A stretch of 64,000 bases of DNA from Candidatus Izemoplasmatales bacterium (GTDB lineage: Bacteria > Bacillota_I > Bacilli_A > Izemoplasmatales > Hujiaoplasmataceae), in assembly GCA_041649275.1 (NCBI GenBank), contig JBAZNL010000002.1, positions 124,001 through 188,000 on the forward strand. The letters are read 5' to 3'. Under the pieces are notes generated by a model, which was not told where the DNA came from, searched no databases, and saw nothing but the letters and a program-made list of their open reading frames with translations. This document shows, piece after piece, positions 1 through 7,168 of the stretch. Numbering within the stretch: the first letter of the stretch is position 1; each line of letters starts with the position of its first letter. A program made the position numbers and the translations under genes.

Positions 1-385
1 TCAAATCATTAGGTGTCAGATTCATTTCATTAAAATATGCCATGAGTTTGACGAGGTCACATCGAGGAACAACTTCGAAGCCTTTTTGTTTGAATTTAAC
101 AACCGGGAAATCAGTGACTCCCTTTATCACAAGATTACTGTATTTCAAAACACGCTTGATGATGCCCAATCTCTTTTCGATCGTAGATCTTGACAGCGAT
201 TTTTCCCACGATCTATATACTTTTTTAATTGATGAGTCATTCAAGCTTCTAATCGAACTAATACAATGGATCCCAAATTCGCGCAAGATCAAAACACCAT
301 GCGCAGCAGTAAATCGATATGTTCCTAAGGACTTCGAAATCCGGATATAATCCAAATATCGAAAAAAACAATCTGCAAATCTCAT
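1..385 (-). CDS. int: Tyrosine recombinase (phage integrase), N-terminal part, cut by window edge
   Basis: An open minus-strand frame runs from an ATG at 385 to the window edge with no stop, giving 128 residues. The start has a good Shine-Dalgarno (AAAGGAGAG) six bases upstream. The visible part looks like the SAM-like core-binding domain of tyrosine recombinases: an opening FFRYLDYI helix, a helix-rich middle with SRSTIEKRLGIIKR, then the start of the catalytic domain at LVKLMAYFNE. The catalytic Arg, His and Tyr would lie off-window, so activity cannot be judged. It is divergent from the AT-rich cargo genes and is the likely integrase for the tRNA-Arg site. Its position predicts the left attachment site shortly beyond the window start. 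Confidence 0.72.
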   Translation of the reverse strand, partial: MRFADCFFRYLDYIRISKSLGTYRFTAAHGVLILREFGIHCISSIRSLNDSSIKKVYRSWEKSLSRSTIEKRLGIIKRVLKYSNLVIKGVTDFPVVKFKQKGFEVVPRCDLVKLMAYFNEMNLTPNDL

Positions 386-446
386 CTCTCTCCTTTTGGA
401 ATCCGGATTTCCAATAAAAATTATACTCGAATTCCATAAATTTATG

Positions 447-452
447 TATAAT
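447..452 (+). promoter_or_regulatory. Putative -10 box for the AT-rich cargo genes
   Basis: TATAAT lies 24 bases upstream of the 477 start, in the 91-base divergent gap between the integrase and the cargo. No convincing -35 box is seen at 17 bases spacing (TTATAC sits about 20 bases upstream). Confidence 0.4.
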
Positions 453-476
453 AATATATTAGGGGGTGGAGATATT

Positions 477-740
477 ATGATTTCTAAAAGAATCTCGTTA
501 GCATTACTAATTATCGGAAGTGTGCTATTGTCGTTTTTATTAGTTGCAATCATCGGCGGCCTTGTAATTAAGGTGGATCCAAACAATGATTTCTTCGAAG
601 TATTGATAGAAATTGGCAACACACCACCAGTAGAATGGATTTTTAATACAGGTTTTGGTTTTTTAATAATCGCTGCGTTTCTCGACTCAATTGATAGAAT
701 TGCAGATGGCATCACAAAAAAAGCTAATATAGATAAATGA
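477..740 (+). CDS. Small two-helix membrane protein, unknown function
   Basis: This is an 87-residue protein. The start at 477 is preferred over an in-frame ATG at 396 because GGGTGGAG lies directly before it and the earlier ATG has none. It contains two hydrophobic segments, at about residues 8-30 and 55-70, and a charged C-terminus. The sequence is far richer in A and T than the phage structural genes, and the gene is on the opposite strand. The stop overlaps the next start (ATGA-type overlap at 737-740), so the two are probably translated together. I do not recognise a family. The position beside the integrase suggests cargo carried by the prophage, perhaps a host-benefit or exclusion function, but that is inference only. 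Confidence 0.6.
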   Translation: MISKRISLALLIIGSVLLSFLLVAIIGGLVIKVDPNNDFFEVLIEIGNTPPVEWIFNTGFGFLIIAAFLDSIDRIADGITKKANIDK

Positions 741-976
741 ACAAGAAAAAATATTCGTTTCGCAAAGACTATACTACAGAAGACCACTACACAATAATAG
801 AATTAACCAATTCACTCGAAGAAGTAAATGCAAATCTAGAAATCATAAAACATGAAACAAGAAAAAACAATCAAGATTTGAACACTCGCATAGACAAAGC
901 CTTCGAAAGGCTGTTGATCTTAAGTGATAAACTAGAACGCATTGAGAAAATAGTTGTTCATAATAAACACCTATAA
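737..976 (+). CDS. Small coiled-coil protein, unknown function
   Basis: This 79-residue protein overlaps the preceding gene by four bases. From about residue 22 to the end it is a regular heptad-like helix rich in Leu, Ile, Glu, Lys and Asn, so it is probably a coiled coil. It is very AT-rich and has no membrane segment. With its neighbours it forms a three-gene unit (membrane protein, coiled coil, membrane-anchored protein). It resembles accessory or immunity-type phage cargo in layout, but no specific function can be assigned. Confidence 0.55.
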   Translation: MNKKKYSFRKDYTTEDHYTIIELTNSLEEVNANLEIIKHETRKNNQDLNTRIDKAFERLLILSDKLERIEKIVVHNKHL

Positions 977-996
977 CACAATGAGGATGATACACT

Positions 997-1617
997 ATGA
1001 TACTCACTTGGTCTGGATGGGAAATATTTTTTAACGGTTTAAGTTCACTTTTAACGCTTCTCGCTATAATTGTTTCGTTGTATATAGCATTAAGAAAGCG
1101 CAAAGCGAACTATACATGCCAAATATCAAGTTCTGCGATAAATTCGATTAACCAAAAAGGGTTTTTCAACATCTCATTATATAATGTTGGCGAAATGCAA
1201 TTAAGCATTGAAAAAATAGGAATTATAATCAATAATCATTTTTATACCAATCAATTCCAAGAAAATATAAAAAAATTGATTCACACGATTAAAATAAACG
1301 AACACATGAACACTCATTTTGATACGCAGTACGGTGAATTCGTACTTGATATTGGCGAAAAATCAGATACTCCGATTTTCATCAAAGATTATTTTATTGT
1401 AAATACAAAGAAAAATAAGAAGTTGTTTGTAGGATACGTGATCAACGGAACACTAAAGAAATATTATCTCCACATTAAAGAAAACGTATTTTTCAAATTA
1501 TACGATTCCATTAGTGTTCACTCGAGATTATACGACAAAAAAAAGATCAAATCATATGTCATCAATGGTCATAACAATCTAACATCATTAACGGACGATG
1601 AATCAGTAAATGCATAA
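997..1617 (+). CDS. Membrane-anchored protein with a cytoplasmic beta-rich domain, unknown
   Basis: This 206-residue protein starts 20 bases after the previous gene, behind a GAGGATG motif. One transmembrane helix is clear at about residues 12-33, followed by Arg/Lys-rich residues that suggest the rest is cytoplasmic. The remaining 170 residues alternate short hydrophobic and polar stretches, as in a beta-sandwich. Base composition is the most AT-rich of the window. It ends just before a strong bidirectional terminator. No family is recognised. Candidate roles are superinfection exclusion or another prophage-borne protective function; this is a guess from position only. Confidence 0.55.
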   Translation: MILTWSGWEIFFNGLSSLLTLLAIIVSLYIALRKRKANYTCQISSSAINSINQKGFFNISLYNVGEMQLSIEKIGIIINNHFYTNQFQENIKKLIHTIKINEHMNTHFDTQYGEFVLDIGEKSDTPIFIKDYFIVNTKKNKKLFVGYVINGTLKKYYLHIKENVFFKLYDSISVHSRLYDKKKIKSYVINGHNNLTSLTDDESVNA

Positions 1618-1643
1618 TACTATAAATCAATAGACACTTAGAA

Positions 1644-1669
1644 AAGAGGGCTGTACAGCCCTCTTTTAT
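1644..1669. terminator. Bidirectional rho-independent terminator
   Basis: A perfect inverted repeat AGAGGGCTGT/ACAGCCCTCT is flanked by A-rich and T-rich runs. It serves the plus-strand cargo from the left and the minus-strand 77-residue gene from the right. Confidence 0.85.
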
Positions 1670-1672
1670 TTA

Positions 1673-1906
1673 CTACAAACTCGCAACATATCGAATATCG
1701 GTATTTGGGACGATATGAATTTCAATTGAATATTCTTTGAGAAGTTGAAATTTATCGTTTTCTCCAATGTTCTGATGAACTTGAATCACCCTGGTGACAA
1801 CGGACTTATTCATTCCTTGCCACTCAGGTAGATAGTCTCTTTGCTGAATGCGTCTTTCGATTTCCTGCAATTCCAAAACTGAAACAATGCGAACATCTCT
1901 TGCCAC
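1673..1906 (-). CDS. Small soluble protein, unknown function
   Basis: This 77-residue protein begins at a GTG preceded by AAGGGGG at seven bases, which decides the start. The N-terminal half is basic and helical (ELQEIERRIQQRDYLPEW). The C-terminal half looks beta-rich, as in a small regulatory or DNA-binding fold, but no known motif is visible. It converges on the cargo genes and shares their terminator. Composition is intermediate between the AT-rich cargo and the structural genes. Confidence 0.5.
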   Translation of the reverse strand: MARDVRIVSVLELQEIERRIQQRDYLPEWQGMNKSVVTRVIQVHQNIGENDKFQLLKEYSIEIHIVPNTDIRYVASL

Positions 1907-1997
1907 AACAAAGCCCCCTTTGAATTTCTATTTGATGTTGCTTTCTTCGAAACAATGATGTAGAATAAGTTCAGAGCCCAGCTGAGGGTTCAGAGTC

Positions 1998-2023
1998 GCC
2001 TTGAGCGGCTCATTTTTTTATTT
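1998..2023. terminator. Hairpin with T-run beyond the last small gene
   Basis: GAGTCGC and GCGGCTC pair around a CTTGA loop and are followed on the plus strand by ATTTTTTTA. A second weaker dyad (AGAGCCCAGCTGAGGGTTC region) lies just to its left. It separates the minus-strand small-gene run from the 77-residue gene. Confidence 0.5.
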
Positions 2024-2534
2024 TCCGGAGCCATTCCGCATGACTCCGCTTGTTGATCTCAAGCTGCTTGATCTTCGGCTTCGCCTGGGAAATCAGGATC
2101 TTCGGCATCAGATCGACACCGCCGAGAGGAACATATCCTTCGCGGAAGTCGATCGGATTCCCCTTCCGATCGAAATACTCAGTCTCAAGCTGCAGCAGCG
2201 AAACACCATAATCAGCCATGTTATATCCGTAGAGCGGCATCACATTCTGATGCTTCTTGGTGTGTGAGATCCGATTGACTCCGAGCTTGTTATCCAGGAG
2301 ATCAGTCACCAGGTAGCAATGCCCATGGGCGTTCGAGTTCGGAAGCATGTTCGGCTTGTCGGTAAAATAGATCACCGAATCCGGTTTTCTCCGGGAATAC
2401 AGATCAGCCAGTTTCGCCTTGGCCGACAATTCGCCGGCAACAGATCCATATTGCCTCGCCTGGATGAGCTTCGCTTGGTAGAACTTGATCTTCTCACCTA
2501 TCGTGTATTGCTTTTCCTTTGGATCGAACGCCAT
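2010..2534 (-). CDS. Phage small-gene family protein, largest member
   Basis: This 174-residue protein has the Shine-Dalgarno GAGGTGGG just upstream. The N-terminal 45 residues carry a helical motif of the form Y-T-x-x-E-K-I-x-F-Y-x-x-K-L. It closely matches the 68-residue protein at the other end of the element (Y-S-x-x-E-K-L-x-Y-Y-x-x-K-L). The remainder (about residues 50-174) has an AHGHCYLVTDLLDNK stretch and a basic C-terminus. It is the last gene of the minus-strand run. No database family is recognised. The shared N-terminal motif suggests a common interaction or nucleic-acid role among these phage proteins. Confidence 0.6.
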   Translation of the reverse strand: MAFDPKEKQYTIGEKIKFYQAKLIQARQYGSVAGELSAKAKLADLYSRRKPDSVIYFTDKPNMLPNSNAHGHCYLVTDLLDNKLGVNRISHTKKHQNVMPLYGYNMADYGVSLLQLETEYFDRKGNPIDFREGYVPLGGVDLMPKILISQAKPKIKQLEINKRSHAEWLRKIKK

Positions 2535-2657
2535 TTTCCCACCTCGTCATGATGTTTTTGTTCCTGAGTTTTGCACGATATGGCCATACCATGCAATTCC
2601 CGGCGATCGCCGAACGCATGATATTCTCCTGCAGAAGCATTTGCATGTAATGGCCGA

Positions 2658-3032
2658 CTAGAAATGAAGCTGCTGCTCGACGATCTCTTCCATGCTAATT
2701 CGCTTATCATAACCAAAGCTCGATTTCTCCATTCCGAGATCATCAAGCATCATGCGACAACATGTCTTCACCCGACCGATCTGTCCTCGAGAAAAACGCG
2801 CTGCACGTTCATAATTCGTCGAAAGATGATCCAGGATCCATTTCGAGTCGAATGCATATGATTTCTTGTATTGACTATGATGCCACCGAAAATGCAACCC
2901 TGGATCCTCGGTAAGGTAGTAGTTGTGATAAGAATCGAAACCGGACATTCCTCCTAATGTGAACCCAGTTATGACTAGCCTGAAGTTCTTCCGATCCACA
3001 GGCACATAGCATCGTCCTGGTCTTTTAGGCAT
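2658..3032 (-). CDS. Small basic phage protein, unknown function
   Basis: This 124-residue protein starts inside the end of the upstream gene (8-base overlap at 3025-3032), which points to translational coupling. It is rich in Arg, Lys, Tyr and His, with a HFRWHHSQYKK stretch near residue 50 and a helical C-terminus ending MEEIVEQQLHF. No membrane segment is seen. It belongs to the early or replication-side gene cluster downstream of the initiator. Function not recognised. Confidence 0.55.
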   Translation of the reverse strand: MPKRPGRCYVPVDRKNFRLVITGFTLGGMSGFDSYHNYYLTEDPGLHFRWHHSQYKKSYAFDSKWILDHLSTNYERAARFSRGQIGRVKTCCRMMLDDLGMEKSSFGYDKRISMEEIVEQQLHF

Positions 3033-3333
3033 GACGGTCTATCACCCTGAATCGACATGGGCTAGACACGAGATGTGCAGTACCTGCAATGCCGGGACAG
3101 ACTCCCCCGGGATCCACCGAATCAAGCGGACACATGCAGCAGCGTTCGGCTTGAAAAGCTTCCCGGATCGTCTTATATGGTCCGGACTTCATATCATCCG
3201 AATAGTAGATCGAACATGTTTCCTTATCCGGAAGAAGATACTGCTTGCCCACACCCCAAGGCATCCAGGAGTCGATCCAAAGGATATGATCCCGATTCGT
3301 GACGAAGTATCCCCTCTTCAGCTTGATCGGCAT
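3025..3333 (-). CDS. Small cysteine-containing phage protein, unknown function
   Basis: This 102-residue protein has GGTGAGAGG before the ATG at 3333. Several aromatic and basic residues lie in the first half. The second half has four cysteines (CC-x-C and a later VCPG), which could bind a metal, but the spacing is not a standard zinc-finger pattern. It overlaps the next gene by 8 bases and follows the previous stop by six bases, so it is part of a tightly packed operon. Function not recognised. Confidence 0.5.
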   Translation of the reverse strand: MPIKLKRGYFVTNRDHILWIDSWMPWGVGKQYLLPDKETCSIYYSDDMKSGPYKTIREAFQAERCCMCPLDSVDPGGVCPGIAGTAHLVSSPCRFRVIDRHA

Positions 3334-3339
3334 GCCCTC

Positions 3340-3648
3340 TCACCTGTTGACCGGATGATCCGGATCATAAATCTTGAGTTCCCTGAAGATCTGATCGATG
3401 AACATGATCATGTAGAGGATCTCTTCGAACGGATAGTCCTTGCATTTCGGAAAACTCGATTCCGGATTGATGATCGCCTTGACGATCACATTGTAGTCCT
3501 TCACCATGATCTCAAGCTCCAGATCATGATGCCTGAAGGCGACGAACTCGAGGCCGGCGTTCTTGCCATACATCTCACGATAGGTCGAGAAATTCATCCT
3601 GTAGATCCTCCGGAGGATCTTCTCGATGTCATTGGCCGATACACGCAT
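3340..3648 (-). CDS. Small phage protein, unknown function
   Basis: This 102-residue protein is read from the ATG at 3648, with GGAGG nine bases upstream; a longer frame to 3681 lacks a ribosome binding site. The start lies within the last 20 bases of the upstream 55-residue gene. The sequence mixes a basic helix (EKILRRIYR) with a central hydrophobic strand-like region and an acidic helix near the C-terminus. No motif allows a functional call. Confidence 0.5.
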   Translation of the reverse strand: MRVSANDIEKILRRIYRMNFSTYREMYGKNAGLEFVAFRHHDLELEIMVKDYNVIVKAIINPESSFPKCKDYPFEEILYMIMFIDQIFRELKIYDPDHPVNR

Positions 3649-3796
3649 CGATGATCGCCTCCGGTTCATACTCCGAGACAAGCTCGATCAGCTTGTCATG
3701 AACGGTTTTCTTCGAATCGATCCCTTCCTGTTCGAGCAGCCTGATGCAGCTGATCAGTTCCGGGACAATGACCTTGTGAATCGCAAAACTTGCCAT
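3629..3796 (-). CDS. 55-residue phage protein just after the initiator gene
   Basis: A short frame opens at ATG 3796 behind AAGGAG (eight-base spacing) and ends at TGA 3629. It begins MASFAIHKVIV and continues as an acidic amphipathic helical protein with no membrane segment. It lies 39 bases after the initiator stop and overlaps the next gene. The good ribosome binding site and the fit in the operon argue that it is real. Function unknown. Confidence 0.55.
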   Translation of the reverse strand: MASFAIHKVIVPELISCIRLLEQEGIDSKKTVHDKLIELVSEYEPEAIIDACIGQ

Positions 3797-3835
3797 ATCA
3801 TTTTCTCCTTGTCTATTGATATGTTTGTTCTGAAG

Positions 3836-5176
3836 CTAGAAGGGCAAATCATCCAGGACAACCCGGATGTTCCCCCTGGTGATCTTTCCAATGAGTTCGT
3901 CGTGCTTCTCCTGGACATCCTGCATCGTGATGCGTTTCTTGCCCAGGGATTCGCGCTTCTTGTTCACGGCCTCCAGGGAGGGATCGTCCATGCGTTCCAG
4001 TCCCACCAGGGCAGCCAGAAGGTGCTTTGATAGATAGTCTTCCTGGTAGGTCAGGAAGAGTTCTGCGAAGATCAGCAGGAGCGACTTGTTCATCCACTTT
4101 TCAGTGCGATCGATGGACTTCTCGACCTTCCCATGGGATCTCAGATCCGTCTTCTTGACCGTTTCCGTGAAAGCAAGCCACTCCGGCAGAGGAACCGCAT
4201 CTGAGATCTTGTCCTTGATGGTCGTCCATTTCGGATTCTTCTTTCTGAACTTCGAACACTGCTCAGGATCCTTGAAGGTGATGCAACCGTTCAGTGCTTC
4301 CATCGCGAACCTGGATACCCGAAAAGGATCCTCGTCACCGGATGTCATGACCTTCATGTATTCCTCGACGATCTGATCCGCCTTGTCGTCCACGAAGCGC
4401 ATTTCATATCGATACCAGACATTGGTTCCGAACGTTTCGAAATTCTGGGACTTGCGCTCCAGGTTCTTATCGTAGATCTGAAGCTGATTCGATTTCGGGG
4501 ATCCAAAGGTCAGCGAAAAGCCTTTGCTGAAGATGCCGCCACGATAGTCCAGATCCTTGATCTTCATGCAGCCTTGATAGGTTGCGGTGAACCACTTGTT
4601 GTCTACGAACTCCTCCAGGTCGTAGATATCGATCTCTTTTCCGGTGAAATCGTCGATCGCAAGGTCGGCTCTCTTGAAATGACCGCCAAGGGCGCGACAG
4701 AACGCGAACAGCTCGACGAACGGATACTTCGAATCCCTTCGACGGAACTCGACCAGTTCCCGGCATGCTTGACCACGGAGCAGGATCTGAGTCGTCATGC
4801 GATCATTCGCCGATCGCGGCCCGGCGAAATTGATCTCGATGAATTCGCCGATGGTGATGCTGAATTTGAAATTGTTGATCGCGTATTCGTCCTGCTCGAT
4901 CGAACTCCAGTCAACAGGCGGCGGAACCCCCAGGACGAACAGAAGCGTGTTCAGGATCTCGTCGTTCGTTTCGGTTTTCGCGATTGTTACGAACTTCTTA
5001 CCAACCGATGCAATGAACGACTCGTGATACTCCAGGGTGTCGAATGTATACGAAACCCAGTCCCAGAGGATCCGCTTGTCAAGCTTGATCTCTGAAATGA
5101 TTCCCCCTGGTTGTTTCTGCTCATTTCCGACACTTACGGGGATGCTATTACCCCCCCGCTTACATTTTGTATTCAT
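3836..5176 (-). CDS. Rolling-circle replication initiator, Rep_trans-like
   Basis: This 446-residue protein would nick the replicative form and start rolling-circle synthesis. The start at 5176 is chosen for its GAAAGGAC site; an upstream ATG at 5194 has none. Visible Rep_trans-type features are RADLAIDD at about 169-176, a GSPKSNQLQIYDKNLE block at about 225-240 and YRYEMRF at about 255-261. This order matches initiators of some filamentous phages and integrative elements. The C-terminal 190 residues are helical and charged. It follows the Zot-like ATPase with a hairpin in the gap between them. The catalytic tyrosine cannot be placed with certainty. Confidence 0.78.
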   Translation of the reverse strand: MNTKCKRGGNSIPVSVGNEQKQPGGIISEIKLDKRILWDWVSYTFDTLEYHESFIASVGKKFVTIAKTETNDEILNTLLFVLGVPPPVDWSSIEQDEYAINNFKFSITIGEFIEINFAGPRSANDRMTTQILLRGQACRELVEFRRRDSKYPFVELFAFCRALGGHFKRADLAIDDFTGKEIDIYDLEEFVDNKWFTATYQGCMKIKDLDYRGGIFSKGFSLTFGSPKSNQLQIYDKNLERKSQNFETFGTNVWYRYEMRFVDDKADQIVEEYMKVMTSGDEDPFRVSRFAMEALNGCITFKDPEQCSKFRKKNPKWTTIKDKISDAVPLPEWLAFTETVKKTDLRSHGKVEKSIDRTEKWMNKSLLLIFAELFLTYQEDYLSKHLLAALVGLERMDDPSLEAVNKKRESLGKKRITMQDVQEKHDELIGKITRGNIRVVLDDLPF

Positions 5177-5193
5177 GTATGTCCTTTCAAGCA

Positions 5194-5224
5194 CGCGGCC
5201 TCGGCATGCGCCTGGGAGGCCGCG
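5194..5224. other. Intercistronic hairpin before the initiator gene
   Basis: A perfect 9-base inverted repeat, CGCGGCCTC/GAGGCCGCG, surrounds a 13-base loop. It lies between the stop of the ATPase gene and the ribosome binding site of the initiator. There is no T-run, so it may act in mRNA processing, attenuation or as a single-stranded DNA structure rather than as a terminator. Confidence 0.65.
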
Positions 5225-5254
5225 AGCTATCGTTGAAATGGAGTGCTACATTCA

Positions 5255-7168
5255 TCATCGAAACTGCAGCGGCGGTTCCTCAGCGCCGGCATCGTCTCCG
5301 GGAACCGGCGACGATCCAACCGGCGTTGACACATTGGTTTGTTGTTGTTCTTCGAAAAAGCTTTGGTTGATGAAGTTGAAATCGAGTTCTTTCAGTTCCT
5401 CCGGAGTCGGCTTCAGCGAGGAATAACGCTGCAGAGTCTCCCACCGGAGTTCCTGAGGTTTCTTTGCCTCGTATCCTTCGGAGAGGAATACCGATTCGTA
5501 GAGTCGGCTTCCGCGCCATGATTCGTCCTGGCAGTTGACTCTTAGCGCGACGGAACCGACCTTGACATCTTCCTTGTCCTGGAGGTCGATCTTGAATTTG
5601 ATATAGTCGAACTTCGAGAACCACAGAAGGATCTTCGCCAAGCTGCAGCGCCAATATCGCAGAACGGAATAGATCAACGTATAATCGAATCTCTTCCGTT
5701 CGGCAGCTCCACGGCGGCGAGTGTTCTTTGAGATCCTGCTCTTGACCGATTCATACTTGACGATCAATCGATCGACCAGGTTGAAGATCCAATCGAATGG
5801 AGCTTTGACCAATGACAATGGGAAGGGATACCGGTATGTATATTCCCGGACCTTCAGGAACTTGTCGGCGCACCCCCGGAGATTCAGAGGAACCTGGGTT
5901 GCCTGCTGATAATCCAGGAAGAACTTCGAATGGCGTTTGGTCCAATGAGAGAAGGTTCCGAAGGTGATATACATGCCATCCTCACCCACAGCTTCCTTCG
6001 TGTAGTGCGAGTTATACTCCTTGTCGATCTCCGACCAGGAGAAGACCTTGTATTCCTCGAGAGCGGCTTGAAACTTAGGATCCAACGGCTTCAGATAGCA
6101 GCTCTTCAGCATGATGGAGAAGCCATCCGCGTATGGATCCAGGATCGCGAACGGAGCTGAAGCGATCATCGATACGCCATCGAGGATCAAGCACATGTAA
6201 TAGTAATGCTCCGGGAACTGCTCCATGTGTTGGTATGGCGATCTTTCGATCTCACCCCAGTTGATCTCCGGTTCCTGCATTTCGATGTCATGAAGGATCT
6301 CTTCTAGCTCGACAATGTAATTTTCTTCAGCCGCAAGACAGAGCTGCACATTGAGTCGAGTCTTTCCAACAGAGGGAGGACCGACGATAATGCAGAACTG
6401 GTGAGTTTCGAACTTGACAAACGCTCGGAAGTCATACAAGTTCTTCTCCAGTTTCTTCGTAGCCAGATTGATTGACTCAGTGATGAAGAACCAAGCGATC
6501 CCCATGATCGTGACCGGCAGCGGAACATACAGCGCGACAACCAGGATCGCCGATTTGAAGACTTCAAACAAGTAGATGTGAGTTTCTGTAGAAAAAGCCG
6601 ATATGAAGTAGTGAATGACGGAGATCAGAACCTCGCTGAGAATCGAGATCAACAAGCCCCTGGAAAGGGCGACCACAGCGAAGAAGATGAGGATGCGACC
6701 GCGCATGCGCCACACCCACGACAGAAGCGCCTTGAGGCGATTCCTGATGCGCTGCAGCCGGTTCTGGAGACGTATGAACCAAGCTGCAGCTTTCGTCGTT
6801 CGGACCTTGTAGACCTCATTACTGATGAATCCGGTGATCCAGATCAGGACTGCCACCAAAAGGTTGAATCCGTAGCTGATGAAGTAGTTGATCGACTTCA
6901 TGATCCAGATGATCAGATCCATCATGAATGATGTGAAGTCGAAATGGGAGATCTTATCGATCGCATCGACAACCGTATCGACTACGGTATCCTCGATCTG
7001 ATCGTATGCCGGAGAATTATTGGATGAGAAGCGGTGGAACCAGGATCCGCCCTCAAATCGATCGGGGATCGAAAGGATCGGGTCCAGGAATTCATCAAGA
7101 TTGAAGAGAACGGCGGCGATCAAGAATGCGAGGAGGATCCACCAGTATTTTTTGAAGAATCGAATCAC
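5255..7168 (-). CDS. zot: Zot/pI-like filamentous phage assembly ATPase
   Basis: This 637-residue membrane ATPase would drive virion extrusion through the cytoplasmic membrane. The N-terminal 235 residues hold several hydrophobic segments (about 9-23, 83-115, 157-190, 200-230). The ATPase domain follows, with the Walker A GPPSVGKT at about 263-270. Downstream are a VFSWSEIDKEY block and RHSKFFLDYQQATQ, matching the order and spacing of the Zot family acidic motif and its RH...TQ region. Unusually, the membrane segments precede the ATPase; in classical pI the single membrane segment follows it. The start overlaps the upstream gene in an ATGA, so the two are translationally coupled. Confidence 0.85.
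   Translation of the reverse strand: MIRFFKKYWWILLAFLIAAVLFNLDEFLDPILSIPDRFEGGSWFHRFSSNNSPAYDQIEDTVVDTVVDAIDKISHFDFTSFMMDLIIWIMKSINYFISYGFNLLVAVLIWITGFISNEVYKVRTTKAAAWFIRLQNRLQRIRNRLKALLSWVWRMRGRILIFFAVVALSRGLLISILSEVLISVIHYFISAFSTETHIYLFEVFKSAILVVALYVPLPVTIMGIAWFFITESINLATKKLEKNLYDFRAFVKFETHQFCIIVGPPSVGKTRLNVQLCLAAEENYIVELEEILHDIEMQEPEINWGEIERSPYQHMEQFPEHYYYMCLILDGVSMIASAPFAILDPYADGFSIMLKSCYLKPLDPKFQAALEEYKVFSWSEIDKEYNSHYTKEAVGEDGMYITFGTFSHWTKRHSKFFLDYQQATQVPLNLRGCADKFLKVREYTYRYPFPLSLVKAPFDWIFNLVDRLIVKYESVKSRISKNTRRRGAAERKRFDYTLIYSVLRYWRCSLAKILLWFSKFDYIKFKIDLQDKEDVKVGSVALRVNCQDESWRGSRLYESVFLSEGYEAKKPQELRWETLQRYSSLKPTPEELKELDFNFINQSFFEEQQQTNVSTPVGSSPVPGDDAGAEEPPLQFR

Noticed and set aside
42..350. 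A 102-codon plus-strand open frame at the left edge
   Set aside because: It is antisense to the integrase start, which has a better ribosome binding site and recognisable recombinase features. The plus frame has no ribosome binding site or family features.
2494..2619. A 41-codon minus-strand frame with a GGAG site before ATG 2619
   Set aside because: Its second half is just the next gene read in another frame and the peptide has no recognisable property. Possible but not supported enough to list.
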